The position numbers and the translations under genes are program-made. 64,000 nucleotides of DNA from JABWCE01 sp964617955. GTDB taxonomy: Bacteria; Bacteroidota; Bacteroidia; NS11-12g; UBA9320. The stretch is from positions 1 through 64,000 of the forward strand of contig CAZTXB010000004.1 of the NCBI GenBank assembly GCA_964617955.1, in the 5' to 3' direction. Positions 35,529 to 45,146 of this stretch are shown piece by piece (the first letter of the stretch is position 1; every line of letters starts with the position of its first letter). Below the pieces are notes generated by a model, which was given only the letters and a program-made list of their open reading frames with translations, did not search any database and was not told the origin of the DNA.

Positions 35529-37439
35529 ATGAGAATTATTCTGTTATTTCTGGCCATTGGCTTTCTAAATTTATCGGCCATTTCACAACCCCTCCCCGAC
35601 GGGCATTCTAAAAACAAAAAAGCCGTTGAACTGCTGCAAAGGGCCTTCGGTCATTTTGATGGCATGGAATATACCGAGGCTATCGCCTTATTAAAACAAG
35701 CCATTGAGAAGGATCCTAATTATATTGATGCCCATGATTTGCTTGGCCAAGCTTATTTTAAGAAAGGCGACCTGGCTGAGGCAGAAAAAATGTATTTAAA
35801 ACTCATAAAAATAAATGACGCCTATTGGGTTTCCTATTTCGAGTTGGGCGAAATTACCTTTCAGATGATGAATTACGAACCGGCTGAGTCCTGGTACCGA
35901 AAATATTTGACTTACACTGATCTCCCACCAAAGGAAAAGACGGAAGCCGAAAAGCAAATCAAGAGTTGTGTTTTTGCGGCTAAAGCCATCAAGAATCCGG
36001 TAGAGTTTAGTCCCGAAAACCTGGGTACGGGCGTGAATTCGTTTATGAGTGAGTATTTTCCAACCCTTACCGCCGACGAGCAAACCTTGTTTTATACCAT
36101 CATGGATAACCGCAGGCAAGAAGACTTTTTTATTTCAACCTTTAAGGATGGGAAATGGGGCGATGCCTTAAACATGGGACCACCCATAAATACCCCTGAA
36201 AACGAAGGCGCATCAACGGCATCTGCCGATGGACAATATTTGTTTTTTACAGCCTGCCAAAATCCCCAAAATTTAGGCTCCTGCGATTTATGGCTTACCT
36301 TTTTAAAGGGGGATAAATGGCAGGCTGCCATTCATATGCCGGATAATGTAAATTCAAAGTATAAGGAAACACAACCCTCCTTAAGTGCCGACGGAAAAAC
36401 GCTTTACTTCGCATCGAACCGCCCGGGTGGTTTTGGAGATATGGACATATGGAAAACCACCTTTGAGAAAAATGTTTGGAGCAATCCGGTAAACCTTGGG
36501 CCCGAGATTAACACTCCCTTTGACGATGAGTGCCCCTTTATTCACCACGACGGGACAACCTTGTATTTTGCCTCTGATGGGTGGCCCGGTTTCGGTGGGC
36601 GCGACTTGTTTATGTCGAAATTGGGAGAAAACGGGCAATGGCAAACTCCGGTCAATCTAGGTTATCCGCTAAATACCGTGGGCAATGAGGAAGGTTTAAT
36701 TGTGAACCGATCAGGAACCATGGGCTATTTTTCGAGCGACAAAGAAAGCAACCCAAACCACCAAGGCAGGGTTGATATTTACAGTTTTATCATGCCTGAA
36801 CGTATCAAACCCGGTTTGGCAAGTTATGTGAAGGGAAAGGTTTACGATGCCGAAACAAAATTGCCAATCGCAGGAAAAGCCTTGGTTGAACTCACCGAAC
36901 TAAAAACCTCTAAACTGGCCGGTTTTGCCAAAGCAAATGAAAAAACAGGTCAATACCTAATTGTCATTCCAGGCAACAAAGACTATGGAATGAATGTGGC
37001 AGCAGAGGGCTATTTGTTTTTTTCAGAAAATTTTTCAATAAAAGACAACCCCTCCTCCGATCCCTACATGATGGATGTGCCGCTCAAAAAAATAAAACCC
37101 GGGCAAACCGTACCGCTTTACAACATTTTATTTGATGTAAATAAGTTCGAATTAAAAGAAGAGTCGGATGCAGAGCTGGAGAGGTTATTAACCTTGCTGA
37201 CTGTCAATTCAAAAATACGCGTTGAAATAGGAGGACATACCGACAATACAGGAGCCGAAACCATTAACCAGCCACTTTCTCAAAACAGGGCTAAGGCAGT
37301 GTATGATTGGTTGGTATCCAAAGGTGTGGCCACTTCCCGATTGAGCTATAAGGGTTATGGGGCCACGATGCCCTTAGCCTCCAACGACACACCGGAGGGC
37401 AAGCGGAAAAACAGGAGAACTGAAATAAAAGTACTATAG
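35529..37439 (+). CDS. OmpA-family protein with TPR, PD40 propeller and regulatory domains (PorE-like layout)
   Basis: Periplasmic, peptidoglycan-binding protein of 636 aa. Order: signal peptide (1-20, ending LSAISQ), TPR units (about 30-135), a WD40-like PD40 propeller (about 165-430, blades such as DGKTLYFASNRPGGFGDMD and DGTTLYFASDGWPGFGGRD), a carboxypeptidase-regulatory-like domain (about 440-520) and an OmpA C-terminal domain (about 525-636, NKFELKEESDAELERLL, GGHTDNTG, NRRTEI). This TPR-propeller-CRD-OmpA order is the one described for PorE, a T9SS component of Porphyromonas that is a lipoprotein. This protein has a type I signal peptide instead, and Bacteroidota carry several paralogues, so a T9SS role is an inference. 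Confidence 0.9.
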   Translation: MRIILLFLAIGFLNLSAISQPLPDGHSKNKKAVELLQRAFGHFDGMEYTEAIALLKQAIEKDPNYIDAHDLLGQAYFKKGDLAEAEKMYLKLIKINDAYWVSYFELGEITFQMMNYEPAESWYRKYLTYTDLPPKEKTEAEKQIKSCVFAAKAIKNPVEFSPENLGTGVNSFMSEYFPTLTADEQTLFYTIMDNRRQEDFFISTFKDGKWGDALNMGPPINTPENEGASTASADGQYLFFTACQNPQNLGSCDLWLTFLKGDKWQAAIHMPDNVNSKYKETQPSLSADGKTLYFASNRPGGFGDMDIWKTTFEKNVWSNPVNLGPEINTPFDDECPFIHHDGTTLYFASDGWPGFGGRDLFMSKLGENGQWQTPVNLGYPLNTVGNEEGLIVNRSGTMGYFSSDKESNPNHQGRVDIYSFIMPERIKPGLASYVKGKVYDAETKLPIAGKALVELTELKTSKLAGFAKANEKTGQYLIVIPGNKDYGMNVAAEGYLFFSENFSIKDNPSSDPYMMDVPLKKIKPGQTVPLYNILFDVNKFELKEESDAELERLLTLLTVNSKIRVEIGGHTDNTGAETINQPLSQNRAKAVYDWLVSKGVATSRLSYKGYGATMPLASNDTPEGKRKNRRTEIKVL

Positions 37440-37570
37440 GAAGCTTTATTATCGCCAGGCATAATCCTTAGTATGAGCAAGATGTTTCTTTTTTTCCTGT
37501 CTCAAAACTGGTTAAAAAAAATAAACCTGAAAAAAAAGAAATATTTGTAATTTCGTGTCCTGAATTTACC

Positions 37571-37726
37571 ATGAAAGAAAAAAGAAAATACGTAGGATTT
37601 TATTGGGCATTGACCATTGTTTCATTCATAGCACTCATGCTATTTTTAGTTTACCTTCCCGGAGGATTTTGGTTAGGTTGCCCTACTTTTTTCGGTGGCT
37701 TGGTGTTAGCCATGGATTGGGTATAG
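37571..37726 (+). CDS. Small membrane protein (51 aa)
   Basis: Reading frame of 51 aa between the OmpA-family gene and the convergent cargo gene. Basic N-terminus MKEKRKYVGFYW, one clear TM helix (about 11-30, WALTIVSFIALMLFLVYLP) and a second short hydrophobic segment (about 39-49) after GGFWLGCP. A near-consensus box TAATTTCG lies upstream, about 20 nt before the ATG. Family not recognised; composition and hydrophobic pattern suggest a real gene, but evidence is modest. Confidence 0.5.
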   Translation: MKEKRKYVGFYWALTIVSFIALMLFLVYLPGGFWLGCPTFFGGLVLAMDWV

Positions 37727-37781
37727 TCCCATTATACCGGCTACCTTCCACATCACGTCTTGATCTGAATGATTTTCGGAT

Positions 37782-40700
37782 TTAGAGAATCACCAGTTTA
37801 AACGATTTATACACATTCGCATTCTTCAGGCGAATAAAATAAACGCCTCTGCTCAAATTGGCTTCTGTTTTCAAATTCATCGCATAGGATGTTACATTTT
37901 TATCCAAATATTTTGTAAAGCGAATTTTTCCGGATAAGTCATATACACTCAGCTCTGCACCAATTCCCTGACTCATTGTGAGGAATATTTCACCATCGGT
38001 TGGATTAGGAAATACTTTGAAGTAATTCAGTGTTTGCCTGTCCAAAGCCGAAGTCTTTTGAACATTAAAAAATGTAACCAAGGTATCATTGCTCTTTTCG
38101 TTGTCGCCAAATAGATTGCCAATGGCTCTTGCCCAAGCGATTCCTTCAAAATTAAAGGTGAGGGTACTGTCGAATTTCACAATGGCCGATTCATTCGGAG
38201 CTAAGCTAACCACTCGGTTGCTTTCCCAATAAACGCTTGAATTTTTATAAATGCGCAATTGAATCGGTGCACTTGAGACATCTGAACTTCCGAGGTTGCT
38301 CGCTTTTAAGACAGGTTGGTAGGTAATGTTGTGGTAACAATTTCCATTTTTATCCATTAGTACAAAACTATCGATGGCTAAATCAAAAGGTTTTACAATT
38401 TTAAAATTCCAACAAAAGCTGTCATTCGACTGGTTCTGGTCAAGGCCTCCCTTCACTAATACGCAAAATTTAAAATCGCCCGTTTGCCTTAGATTAATCA
38501 AACTATCCTGAAAAAAAGAATGGCTAGCAAATCGAGGCAAGGAATCGAAGGTACGCGTCAGTGACTTCTCAAGCTGGTTGTTCTTATAAAGATACATAGA
38601 CACCAAATAGGGTTGTTTATAGGCTATAGATCCAAAGTTTTTCACAAGAATTTGAGGCTTGTGATAGGTGTTTTCATAAATAAAAGTGTGGTTTCTCGGG
38701 ATGTTGCCATTGGTATCGAGCGCGAGATCATAATTTCTTGTGATTCTGAATCTGCTGTTTAAGGTATCATTGGCAGGTACCAGGTCTCCAGTTAGTCTTG
38801 TAAAAAGCTGTACGGTAAACTCACCCGTTTCGGCGGTGTTAAAGTTTCCGGGGAAGGTGATGTTAAGTTGAGAATTGTATGAAATATTGCCGGAAGAAAA
38901 AGCCGAGTCGGCAAAAACCAGAAGGTTTTTGTTAAAAATTTTTATAATAATTGGTCCTGCATTGTTCTGGGTTAAAGAACCGAAATTTTTGATCTTTATT
39001 GAGGGCCTTATCGGCAAAGACTCGATCGAAAGCACAGTATCCTTTGCTGGCAACACAATACTTAAGGGGCCAATATCTTTATTTGGGATTACCGTAAAAA
39101 AGCCCGTTAAGGTATCGTTTGAGGGTTCTTGATCTAGCTTAAGTGCTGTTTTAAAAAAGACCTTATACTTTCCAAATTCCATTGGAATATTTACCCTTTT
39201 AAAATTCACTTGTGTTTCGGTAAATCCTCCTAAAGTGGTGGTGCTTGAATCCGTAAAAAAGAGTTTCCCCTTTGTATCGTAAACATACATCAATATTTTA
39301 AAAGCCGTATCCTGGGTTTTCACGCCATAATTGATGACAGTTAGCTTAGGGAAAAAGAACCCTCCCATGGTATAAATATTGGTTAATCCCGGAACATCAA
39401 TGGATTTAGGCGCCACATCATTTGATTTTTGAAAGACGATATTGTGTCTGATGGTGTCATTAAACGGGATACTGTCCTTATAGGAGGTGAAACACTCGGC
39501 GATATAATCACCAATGGTTTTAGGCACAATCTTGCTAAAGGAAACTATTTCCTGCTTTCCCGCTGCGAGTGATCGGGTGAGGGTTTCCGAATGAATCACA
39601 TTGGACCCGTTTCTAATTCTGAACGTCACTTTAAAGTTGTTCTTATCTACGGTGCCAAAATTATTAATCCTTACGGTAGGCACAATGGTATCACGCTTAT
39701 ACTCGTAGGTAAATCCTTCTTCGGGCGTATACATGATATCGGCTCCGATATCGTGCTTGATAGAAATGGTAAATACCTGCTCCATTGAATTGTTGTCTAC
39801 CACCTTATCTTTAGCCAAATTGGTAGTGACTTTGATTTTGTGGTTTCCCAAATAATAAAGTCTGAAAGTCGTATCAAAATATACATTTTTGGTTTGCCCT
39901 GCCAACAGTGTAATTTTCTTAGTGCTTTTGTATTCCTCGGCTCCTGCAAAACTTGTAATGGTACAAACCACCTCAAAAGGGCTTGTTTGGTCGTTAAATC
40001 CATAATTGGTAATGGAGGCGATTGGGCCAATAGAATCGCGCACATTGTATTCAATATTTTGATTAGCCGCTGGGAAGGTTATGGCTATAGGGGCCACATC
40101 GTCGGCCACCTGAATTCGGGGCTGAATGTTAAATTTGAAAGGATAACCCAGGGTGAACGGCACCCAGCTGGTATTGCCCATAGGAGCAGTAAAATAAAAA
40201 GTATTTGGCCTGATGGGGTCTTCATACTGAAAAGAGAATCCGACATTGGTTCTGGTATTCTGTCGGATGCCTACATAAAATCCGCCACCAACTTTTACCT
40301 TAGGAATGACAGGAAGAATGTAGGTGCCTCCTTTTGAGCTCAGTGAATCCGACATAAAAAGCACTTTTCCGGGCATACCTCCGCTTCCTTTATCATCCCA
40401 GATACCCACCCGAAAACCTCGCCCATTTGAGCTAAAATCTACCGCAACCTGATTAATGTAAACCCCGGTATCGGAGTAAAACTTGGCCACAAAATCACCG
40501 GTTTCTCCATTGAAGCCAATACCACCGGCATTGCCTTGGAAAGGATTGGTATGCGTATAAACATTATAATTCACCAGGCGTTCAACGGTATCCGCGTTAT
40601 CGCTGCTTTCATTATCCTTGCTCAGGTCTATATTTAGGATATCTGTTCCGGATGAATCCGGTTTGTATTGCCCAAATCCGACTATCCTCTTTTCCCATGG

Positions 40701-41549
40701 ATAAACGTTGGTAAGCATTACGCTGTCTTTGTGCTTATTGGCTCCCGAAATAGTTAGATAAACGGTATGGTTGGTAATAAGATTTTTTCCATGATTGAGG
40801 ACTAATACCTTGATTGAATCTTTTACTCCGGCCAAGAGAGGAACTTTACCCAGGGCATAAGTCATAAGTATACCAAGGTTTTGACTATAGCGCGGAAAAT
40901 TAATTCTGATATGGGGCTTTGTCCTGTCAGAGAATCTTGTCGTGTCAGGGGCCTTGCCATTTCCGTAGGCAATTTTTCCTTCATTGAAACTTTTAAAATT
41001 TGAAACCGAAAAACTGGTTTCATAGACCCAGAAGGTCGCTGAAGCTTGCCTACTCCACTGGTCGTAAGCAAAAAGGACTTCTAGATTTTTTTTGCCACCT
41101 GAAGTATCAAAGCGAAAGTAGTTTACATTGAATACAAAATTTTTATACTCATTGGTTCCATCCATTAAATTGGTCGGATTGCCATCATACACCAAAATGG
41201 CCCCTGATTTTGACTCCTTGGTCCAGTTTAAGCTGCCGGCAGGAAAGGAGTCTTCCTTCACCATTTTTAAATAAATTTTTAAATTGACACTGCCCGACAT
41301 GTTTAGATTATTATCGTCCTGAGCCAAAAACTCCATTGTTCGAATGGTGTCACCATGCAACAAGCCTCCCAATACGGATGAAGGATAAATATAAGCATGG
41401 CGGCTATAAGCTGTGTCGAATTGGTTGGTGGAAGTCATTGGGCCATAAACATTCGTGCTAGTAAAGTTTGTTCCTGCACCCACAGTTACAGATTGCGTAT
41501 AACCCAAAAGTGGAAATAATAAGGAAACGAGAAGGCAACGAAAATTCAT
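37782..41549 (-). CDS. Large T9SS type-A cargo with CARDB-like repeats
   Basis: Secreted or surface protein of 1255 aa from the ATG at 41549 (MNFRCLLVSLLFPLLGYTQ signal peptide). The N-terminal part (about 20-260) is a jelly-roll-like region, and several CARDB/Ig-like repeats of about 110-150 aa follow, recognised by phrases such as IKNFGSLTQNN, VKNFGSIAYKQPY, INNFGTVDKNN and NSDNDTL-like turns. The end is a complete type-A sorting domain (FKVFPNPTDGEIFLT...LSVYDLSGKIRF...RGVYFIRLKNANVYKSFKLVIL). A start at 41597 was rejected because its TTG is the promoter's -33 element. Monocistronic. Adhesive or structural function inferred only from its architecture. Confidence 0.9.
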   Translation of the reverse strand: MNFRCLLVSLLFPLLGYTQSVTVGAGTNFTSTNVYGPMTSTNQFDTAYSRHAYIYPSSVLGGLLHGDTIRTMEFLAQDDNNLNMSGSVNLKIYLKMVKEDSFPAGSLNWTKESKSGAILVYDGNPTNLMDGTNEYKNFVFNVNYFRFDTSGGKKNLEVLFAYDQWSRQASATFWVYETSFSVSNFKSFNEGKIAYGNGKAPDTTRFSDRTKPHIRINFPRYSQNLGILMTYALGKVPLLAGVKDSIKVLVLNHGKNLITNHTVYLTISGANKHKDSVMLTNVYPWEKRIVGFGQYKPDSSGTDILNIDLSKDNESSDNADTVERLVNYNVYTHTNPFQGNAGGIGFNGETGDFVAKFYSDTGVYINQVAVDFSSNGRGFRVGIWDDKGSGGMPGKVLFMSDSLSSKGGTYILPVIPKVKVGGGFYVGIRQNTRTNVGFSFQYEDPIRPNTFYFTAPMGNTSWVPFTLGYPFKFNIQPRIQVADDVAPIAITFPAANQNIEYNVRDSIGPIASITNYGFNDQTSPFEVVCTITSFAGAEEYKSTKKITLLAGQTKNVYFDTTFRLYYLGNHKIKVTTNLAKDKVVDNNSMEQVFTISIKHDIGADIMYTPEEGFTYEYKRDTIVPTVRINNFGTVDKNNFKVTFRIRNGSNVIHSETLTRSLAAGKQEIVSFSKIVPKTIGDYIAECFTSYKDSIPFNDTIRHNIVFQKSNDVAPKSIDVPGLTNIYTMGGFFFPKLTVINYGVKTQDTAFKILMYVYDTKGKLFFTDSSTTTLGGFTETQVNFKRVNIPMEFGKYKVFFKTALKLDQEPSNDTLTGFFTVIPNKDIGPLSIVLPAKDTVLSIESLPIRPSIKIKNFGSLTQNNAGPIIIKIFNKNLLVFADSAFSSGNISYNSQLNITFPGNFNTAETGEFTVQLFTRLTGDLVPANDTLNSRFRITRNYDLALDTNGNIPRNHTFIYENTYHKPQILVKNFGSIAYKQPYLVSMYLYKNNQLEKSLTRTFDSLPRFASHSFFQDSLINLRQTGDFKFCVLVKGGLDQNQSNDSFCWNFKIVKPFDLAIDSFVLMDKNGNCYHNITYQPVLKASNLGSSDVSSAPIQLRIYKNSSVYWESNRVVSLAPNESAIVKFDSTLTFNFEGIAWARAIGNLFGDNEKSNDTLVTFFNVQKTSALDRQTLNYFKVFPNPTDGEIFLTMSQGIGAELSVYDLSGKIRFTKYLDKNVTSYAMNLKTEANLSRGVYFIRLKNANVYKSFKLVIL

Positions 41550-41567
41550 GTTTATGAAAAATTTACC

Positions 41568-41597
41568 CAAACCTACGTTATTTTTCCAAAATACCAA
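41568..41597 (-). promoter_or_regulatory. Promoter of the CARDB-like cargo gene
   Basis: Minus strand: TTG (41595-41597), 19 nt, TAGGTTTG (41568-41575), then 18 nt to the ATG at 41549. Both elements match the Bacteroidota consensus. Confidence 0.65.
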
Positions 41598-41786
41598 GGC
41601 AGAGGCATGATGGAACCAAAATTAAAACCGCTATTTTTAATCCTAAAATTTTGTTTATTAACATCTTACCCAAAAAGCTAATAAATGAAAAATGACATTT
41701 CTATAAGGTTGGGCATAAAAAAGATTTTGAGATAAAGTTGCAAAGCAAGAAAGACTTTTTTCCATTTGTGTTTCTTAAAAATTACA

Positions 41787-42224
41787 ATGGCAAGAACCAG
41801 CACCTATCTCAATTTTCCGGGCAATACCGAAGAAGCGTTTAATTTTTACAAATCCGTTTTCGGAGGGGAGTTTGGAAACGACGGCATTGCCCGCTTTGGG
41901 GACATCCCAATATCGGACGACACCCCTCCCGTTTCGGAAGCTGATCAGCACCTTGTTATGCATGTTGAATTGCCAATTACAGGTGGCCACGTACTCATGG
42001 GTAGCGACGCACCGGAAAGCATGGGGTTTAAGATTAATTTCGGGAACAATGTTTACATAAATCTTGAGCCGGATACCAGAACAGAAACCAAAACTCTATT
42101 TGATCAATTGTCGGCCGGAGGCAAGGTAACCATGGAACTTGCTGATATGTTTTGGGGAGCTTATTTAGGAAGTTGTGTCGATAAATTTGGCGTCCAATGG
42201 ACTTTCAATTGTGCCGAGAAATAA
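41787..42224 (+). CDS. VOC-family protein (PhnB/glyoxalase-like)
   Basis: Small 145-aa cytoplasmic protein of the vicinal-oxygen-chelate superfamily, PhnB subgroup. Motifs: TYLNFPGNTEEAFNFYKSVFGGEF (about 5-28, shown here only as the family start), LVMHVELPITGGHVLMGSD, and the end MFWGAYLGSCVDKFGVQW. Metal-binding acidic and His positions seem partly kept, but enzyme activity in this subgroup is mostly unproven. Start at ATG 41787; the preceding TTG would add seven residues outside the domain. Convergent with the FAD oxidoreductase gene. Confidence 0.88.
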   Translation: MARTSTYLNFPGNTEEAFNFYKSVFGGEFGNDGIARFGDIPISDDTPPVSEADQHLVMHVELPITGGHVLMGSDAPESMGFKINFGNNVYINLEPDTRTETKTLFDQLSAGGKVTMELADMFWGAYLGSCVDKFGVQWTFNCAEK

Positions 42225-42253
42225 GAAAAGTTATCTATGAAAATTATAAAACC

Positions 42254-43582
42254 TTAATTCTCATTGTGTTTTTCACGGTCGAATAAATTTTCGTACTTTT
42301 TTTTCATTTCCTTCTTATGGCCGTGATTAAAATCCTTATGAATTAATTCTGCCACCAGTTTTCCTGTTTTCATTGCGGCATTCATTGAACCATAAAGCAA
42401 ATGATCACCGCAAACGTAGGCGTTTTTGCCGAGCCTTAGCTCTTGCTCCGAGCGTTTACCCAGGGCGATATCCTGGTTTGGCAAGGCGTATTCAATTCGG
42501 AATATTTTTAATAATTCCCAATCAAAAACCTGCTTACCGAATATCCACTTTAGCTCATAAAGAACTTCCGAAACCACTGTTTTGTCATCGGCTTTGGCAT
42601 ATCCGTTGAGGTTGACACATATCAGTTGCTTTCCTTGAGGAGCATACCCTTGATAAAGGTTAGTTAGAACTGCGATGCTGCTCACCAATTTTGGGTTGTT
42701 GGCATTTACACATACCAAAGCGCCTTTAAATGGCTTCGCATCGGCTGAAAAGTAAAGGCAGGTAGAACTTCTGTGATTGGCAGTGTGGGTTACCTTTTTC
42801 ATTTTACTGAATATGGAATTATGTTCAGTAGCCGCTATAAATATATCCGCCTCCAGGGTTTCTCCGTTTCCCAAAGTCACCATATTATCACTGTAAGATT
42901 CTACGGTAGCATTGTATCTAAAGCTGGAAGTTAAAAGATTAGACGCCATTTGCTTTGGAATGGCTTCTATACCTTGCGCGGGAAGTGCAATTTTGCCCTC
43001 AATCATCATCTTATAGGTCATATCAAAAACTCTTCGGGAAGTAGTGAGCTCGTTTTCCATAAAAATCGCCGAAAAAAGAGGTTGAAAAAAACTTTTGATA
43101 AGTCTGTTTGAGAATTTTTTCTTTTTTAAAATACTGGAGGTTTTTACCTCGAATTTTTCGAAAATTTGTGTTTCTGTCAAGTTCTTAATTTCTATGTAGC
43201 GCTTCAGAAAGTTGAACTTGTCAGAAAAAGTAGAAATGTTTGAAAACAAAAGCTTTAATACCTTTGAAGGGTGCTTGAATGGATCGTAATACGTCTTTAT
43301 TTTTTTTGCTTCGATGACCTTTACGCCTGCATCAAAGTATTTTAAATGAAGGGCATCATAATCCAGTAACTCTTGTGCATAAGCATAGGCCGTATGAAAA
43401 ACATGAAAACCGCAATTGAGGGTAAATCCATCGAGGTGTTCTGTTTTCATTCGTCCCCCCGGTCGGTCACTTTTTTCAACAATGGTAATGTTGGTATATC
43501 CTTTTTTTTGAAGGTGAAGGGCGGCCGACAAACCGGCAACTCCTGCACCTGCAATCACTATTTTATGCTGATAATTGGGCAT
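42254..43582 (-). CDS. FAD-dependent amine oxidase/phytoene desaturase-like oxidoreductase
   Basis: Flavoprotein of 442 aa. N-terminal FAD-binding Rossmann motif VIAGAGVAGLSAALHLQKKG (about 8-27) is followed by IVEKSDRPGGRMKTEH (about 33-48). The C-terminal FAD-contact segment is YVCGDHLLYGSMNAAMKTGK (about 395-414). The layout matches NAD(P)-binding-like amine oxidase/carotenoid desaturase-like proteins of unknown substrate. The ATG at 43582 is chosen because upstream starts would overlap the preceding gene's coding sequence. It lies 10 nt after the hydrolase stop, third in an operon with a cyclophilin and a hydrolase. Confidence 0.85.
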   Translation of the reverse strand: MPNYQHKIVIAGAGVAGLSAALHLQKKGYTNITIVEKSDRPGGRMKTEHLDGFTLNCGFHVFHTAYAYAQELLDYDALHLKYFDAGVKVIEAKKIKTYYDPFKHPSKVLKLLFSNISTFSDKFNFLKRYIEIKNLTETQIFEKFEVKTSSILKKKKFSNRLIKSFFQPLFSAIFMENELTTSRRVFDMTYKMMIEGKIALPAQGIEAIPKQMASNLLTSSFRYNATVESYSDNMVTLGNGETLEADIFIAATEHNSIFSKMKKVTHTANHRSSTCLYFSADAKPFKGALVCVNANNPKLVSSIAVLTNLYQGYAPQGKQLICVNLNGYAKADDKTVVSEVLYELKWIFGKQVFDWELLKIFRIEYALPNQDIALGKRSEQELRLGKNAYVCGDHLLYGSMNAAMKTGKLVAELIHKDFNHGHKKEMKKKYENLFDREKHNEN

Positions 43583-43592
43583 CCTAATGTTC

Positions 43593-44447
43593 TTAAAAGT
43601 TAAAAAACTCAGCAGTTTCCTCAATGGCAAAGCTAAGCGATTCATGCATACTTTCATCCAACCATGGGTGAGAAATCCCAAAAGTATGGTTTGCATTTTC
43701 TATCTTTATGAGAATGCTATGGTCGATATTCTCATAAAGCCATTCCGCGTCGGCTAAGGGTACTGTCTCGTCATTTGTGCCATGCAATAAGAGCAGCGGC
43801 TTTGAAAGACGCATCAAATTTTCCTTGATGTCGAACCGGTGCTTATTGGCGTAAAAATTTTCATAGAACTGAAAAAGCAAGGGCAGTTTTATGCCTGTTC
43901 TTAAATTTTCGACATAACTCACGCCATCATTTTTCCATTTAACGGGATCGCTCAGATACATGTACTTTTCGAAATCATTGACCGAGGCCCATGCGGCCAC
44001 ACTTGTCACTCTTGAATCGGCTTCGGCAGTGAGCATGGCTATTCCCCCTCCTCGGCTATGCCCGACTAGATGAATCTGGTTAAGATCATAATACGCTTTG
44101 AAAGGGTTCTCGGAAAGATAGAGCCAATCAATGACGGACTTTAAGTCGTCCAATTCAATTTCAAAATTGTTATGGCCAAAAGCGTTGAGGTCATGGATAT
44201 CGCTCATGTCCGATGGACTGGTTCCATTGTGGCTGAAATTTATTTTTACGAAGAAAAAGTCGAGTGAGGCAAAGGCTTTAGCCATATGATTAAAGGCTCC
44301 CCAATCCTTAAATCCTTTAAAGCCGTGACAGAAAATAAATATTTTTTGATGCTTCGCCTTTTCACGGTAATTTACGTCGAGAGTAATAGGCCTCTTGTGT
44401 TTTGCCGCCATTTGCAATTCCTTCTTAACAATAGCTTGCTCACTCAT
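43593..44447 (-). CDS. Alpha/beta hydrolase
   Basis: Cytoplasmic serine hydrolase of 284 aa. The nucleophile elbow is VGHSRGGGIA (Ser in GHSRGG, about residue 135); the oxyanion region is FCHGFKGFKDWG (about 39-50). The acid lies in HGTNDETVPL and the His in IENANHTFGISHPW. This is a peptidase-S9/YjgK-like hydrolase whose substrate is unknown. Its start overlaps the cyclophilin stop by 8 bp, and the FAD oxidoreductase follows 10 nt downstream. Confidence 0.9.
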   Translation of the reverse strand: MSEQAIVKKELQMAAKHKRPITLDVNYREKAKHQKIFIFCHGFKGFKDWGAFNHMAKAFASLDFFFVKINFSHNGTSPSDMSDIHDLNAFGHNNFEIELDDLKSVIDWLYLSENPFKAYYDLNQIHLVGHSRGGGIAMLTAEADSRVTSVAAWASVNDFEKYMYLSDPVKWKNDGVSYVENLRTGIKLPLLFQFYENFYANKHRFDIKENLMRLSKPLLLLHGTNDETVPLADAEWLYENIDHSILIKIENANHTFGISHPWLDESMHESLSFAIEETAEFFNF

Positions 44448-45075
44448 GTTTTTTCATCCTTTCAAATCCATTCTTTCTCAATACTTCCATAGGATCAAAC
44501 CTTTGTGCTTTTCTTCCCATTTTAACAATTTCAATCTTCACGATCGCATCTCCTTGTTGAATGTTCTCAAGGATCTCAATGCCACTAACCAGGTACCCAA
44601 AAACTGTATTTTTATTATCCATCACCGTGCTTGCACGCAGGGTTATTAAAAACTGGCTTCCGTTTGAATTTGGCCCGGAATTCACCATGGATAAGGTCCC
44701 TGGTTTGCTGTGTCGGAGAGAGGGATGAAATTCGTCCATGAAAAAATAGCCCGGATTTCCCCTTCCATCATTCTTAGGGCATCCTGTTAACAGCATATAG
44801 CCCTTAAATACTTTGTAAAATTTAAGGCTGTCGTAAAACGGTTGGCCGGCCGGTTTCAATGTATTAGGTATTATTCCCTGTGATAAACTAATAAAATTGG
44901 CCACCGTTATGGGCGTTTTCTCATATTCGAGTTTGGCAATGCAGCTCCCCTTATCGGTATAAATAAGGGCGTAAATGCCATTTCTATGGCCTGTATTTTT
45001 TATGAGCTTCTGATTGGGCGACAAGCAGGATGCTATAAAAAGGGATTGAACAAATAATATGGCCGCTATTCTCAC
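44440..45075 (-). CDS. Cyclophilin-type peptidyl-prolyl isomerase lipoprotein
   Basis: Envelope cis-trans prolyl isomerase of 211 aa with lipobox LFIASC (about Cys17). Cyclophilin motifs: TPITVANFISLSQG (about 54-67), FYKVFKGYMLLTGCPKNDGRGNPGY (in two parts, about 88-112), HSKPGTLSMVNSGPNSNGSQF and NKNTVFGYLVSG. The GSQF segment is the conserved catalytic strand. The start codon is GTG, 5 nt after an exact TAATTTTG box. First gene of a three-gene overlapping operon; divergent from prfC. Confidence 0.93.
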   Translation of the reverse strand: MRIAAILFVQSLFIASCLSPNQKLIKNTGHRNGIYALIYTDKGSCIAKLEYEKTPITVANFISLSQGIIPNTLKPAGQPFYDSLKFYKVFKGYMLLTGCPKNDGRGNPGYFFMDEFHPSLRHSKPGTLSMVNSGPNSNGSQFLITLRASTVMDNKNTVFGYLVSGIEILENIQQGDAIVKIEIVKMGRKAQRFDPMEVLRKNGFERMKKHE

Positions 45076-45080
45076 AGCTG

Positions 45081-45088
45081 CAAAATTA
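45081..45088 (-). promoter_or_regulatory. -7 promoter box of the cyclophilin operon
   Basis: Minus-strand TAATTTTG is an exact TAnnTTTG match ending 5 nt before the GTG start; it lies just beyond the -33 of the divergent prfC promoter. Confidence 0.55.
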
Positions 45089-45097
45089 AGACTTTGA

Positions 45098-45129
45098 TTT
45101 GTGAACCACTGCTTATAAAATTACCTTTG
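45098..45129 (+). promoter_or_regulatory. Promoter of prfC
   Basis: TTTG (45098-45101), 20 nt, TACCTTTG (45122-45129), then 17 nt to the ATG. Consensus Bacteroidota promoter. Confidence 0.7.
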
Positions 45130-45146
45130 CGGGCTTTTAAAAGAGA

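Noticed and set aside
37719..37740. GGTATA/TATACC hairpin at the end of the 51-aa gene.
   Set aside because: Short AT-rich stem overlapping the stop codon and lacking a T-run.
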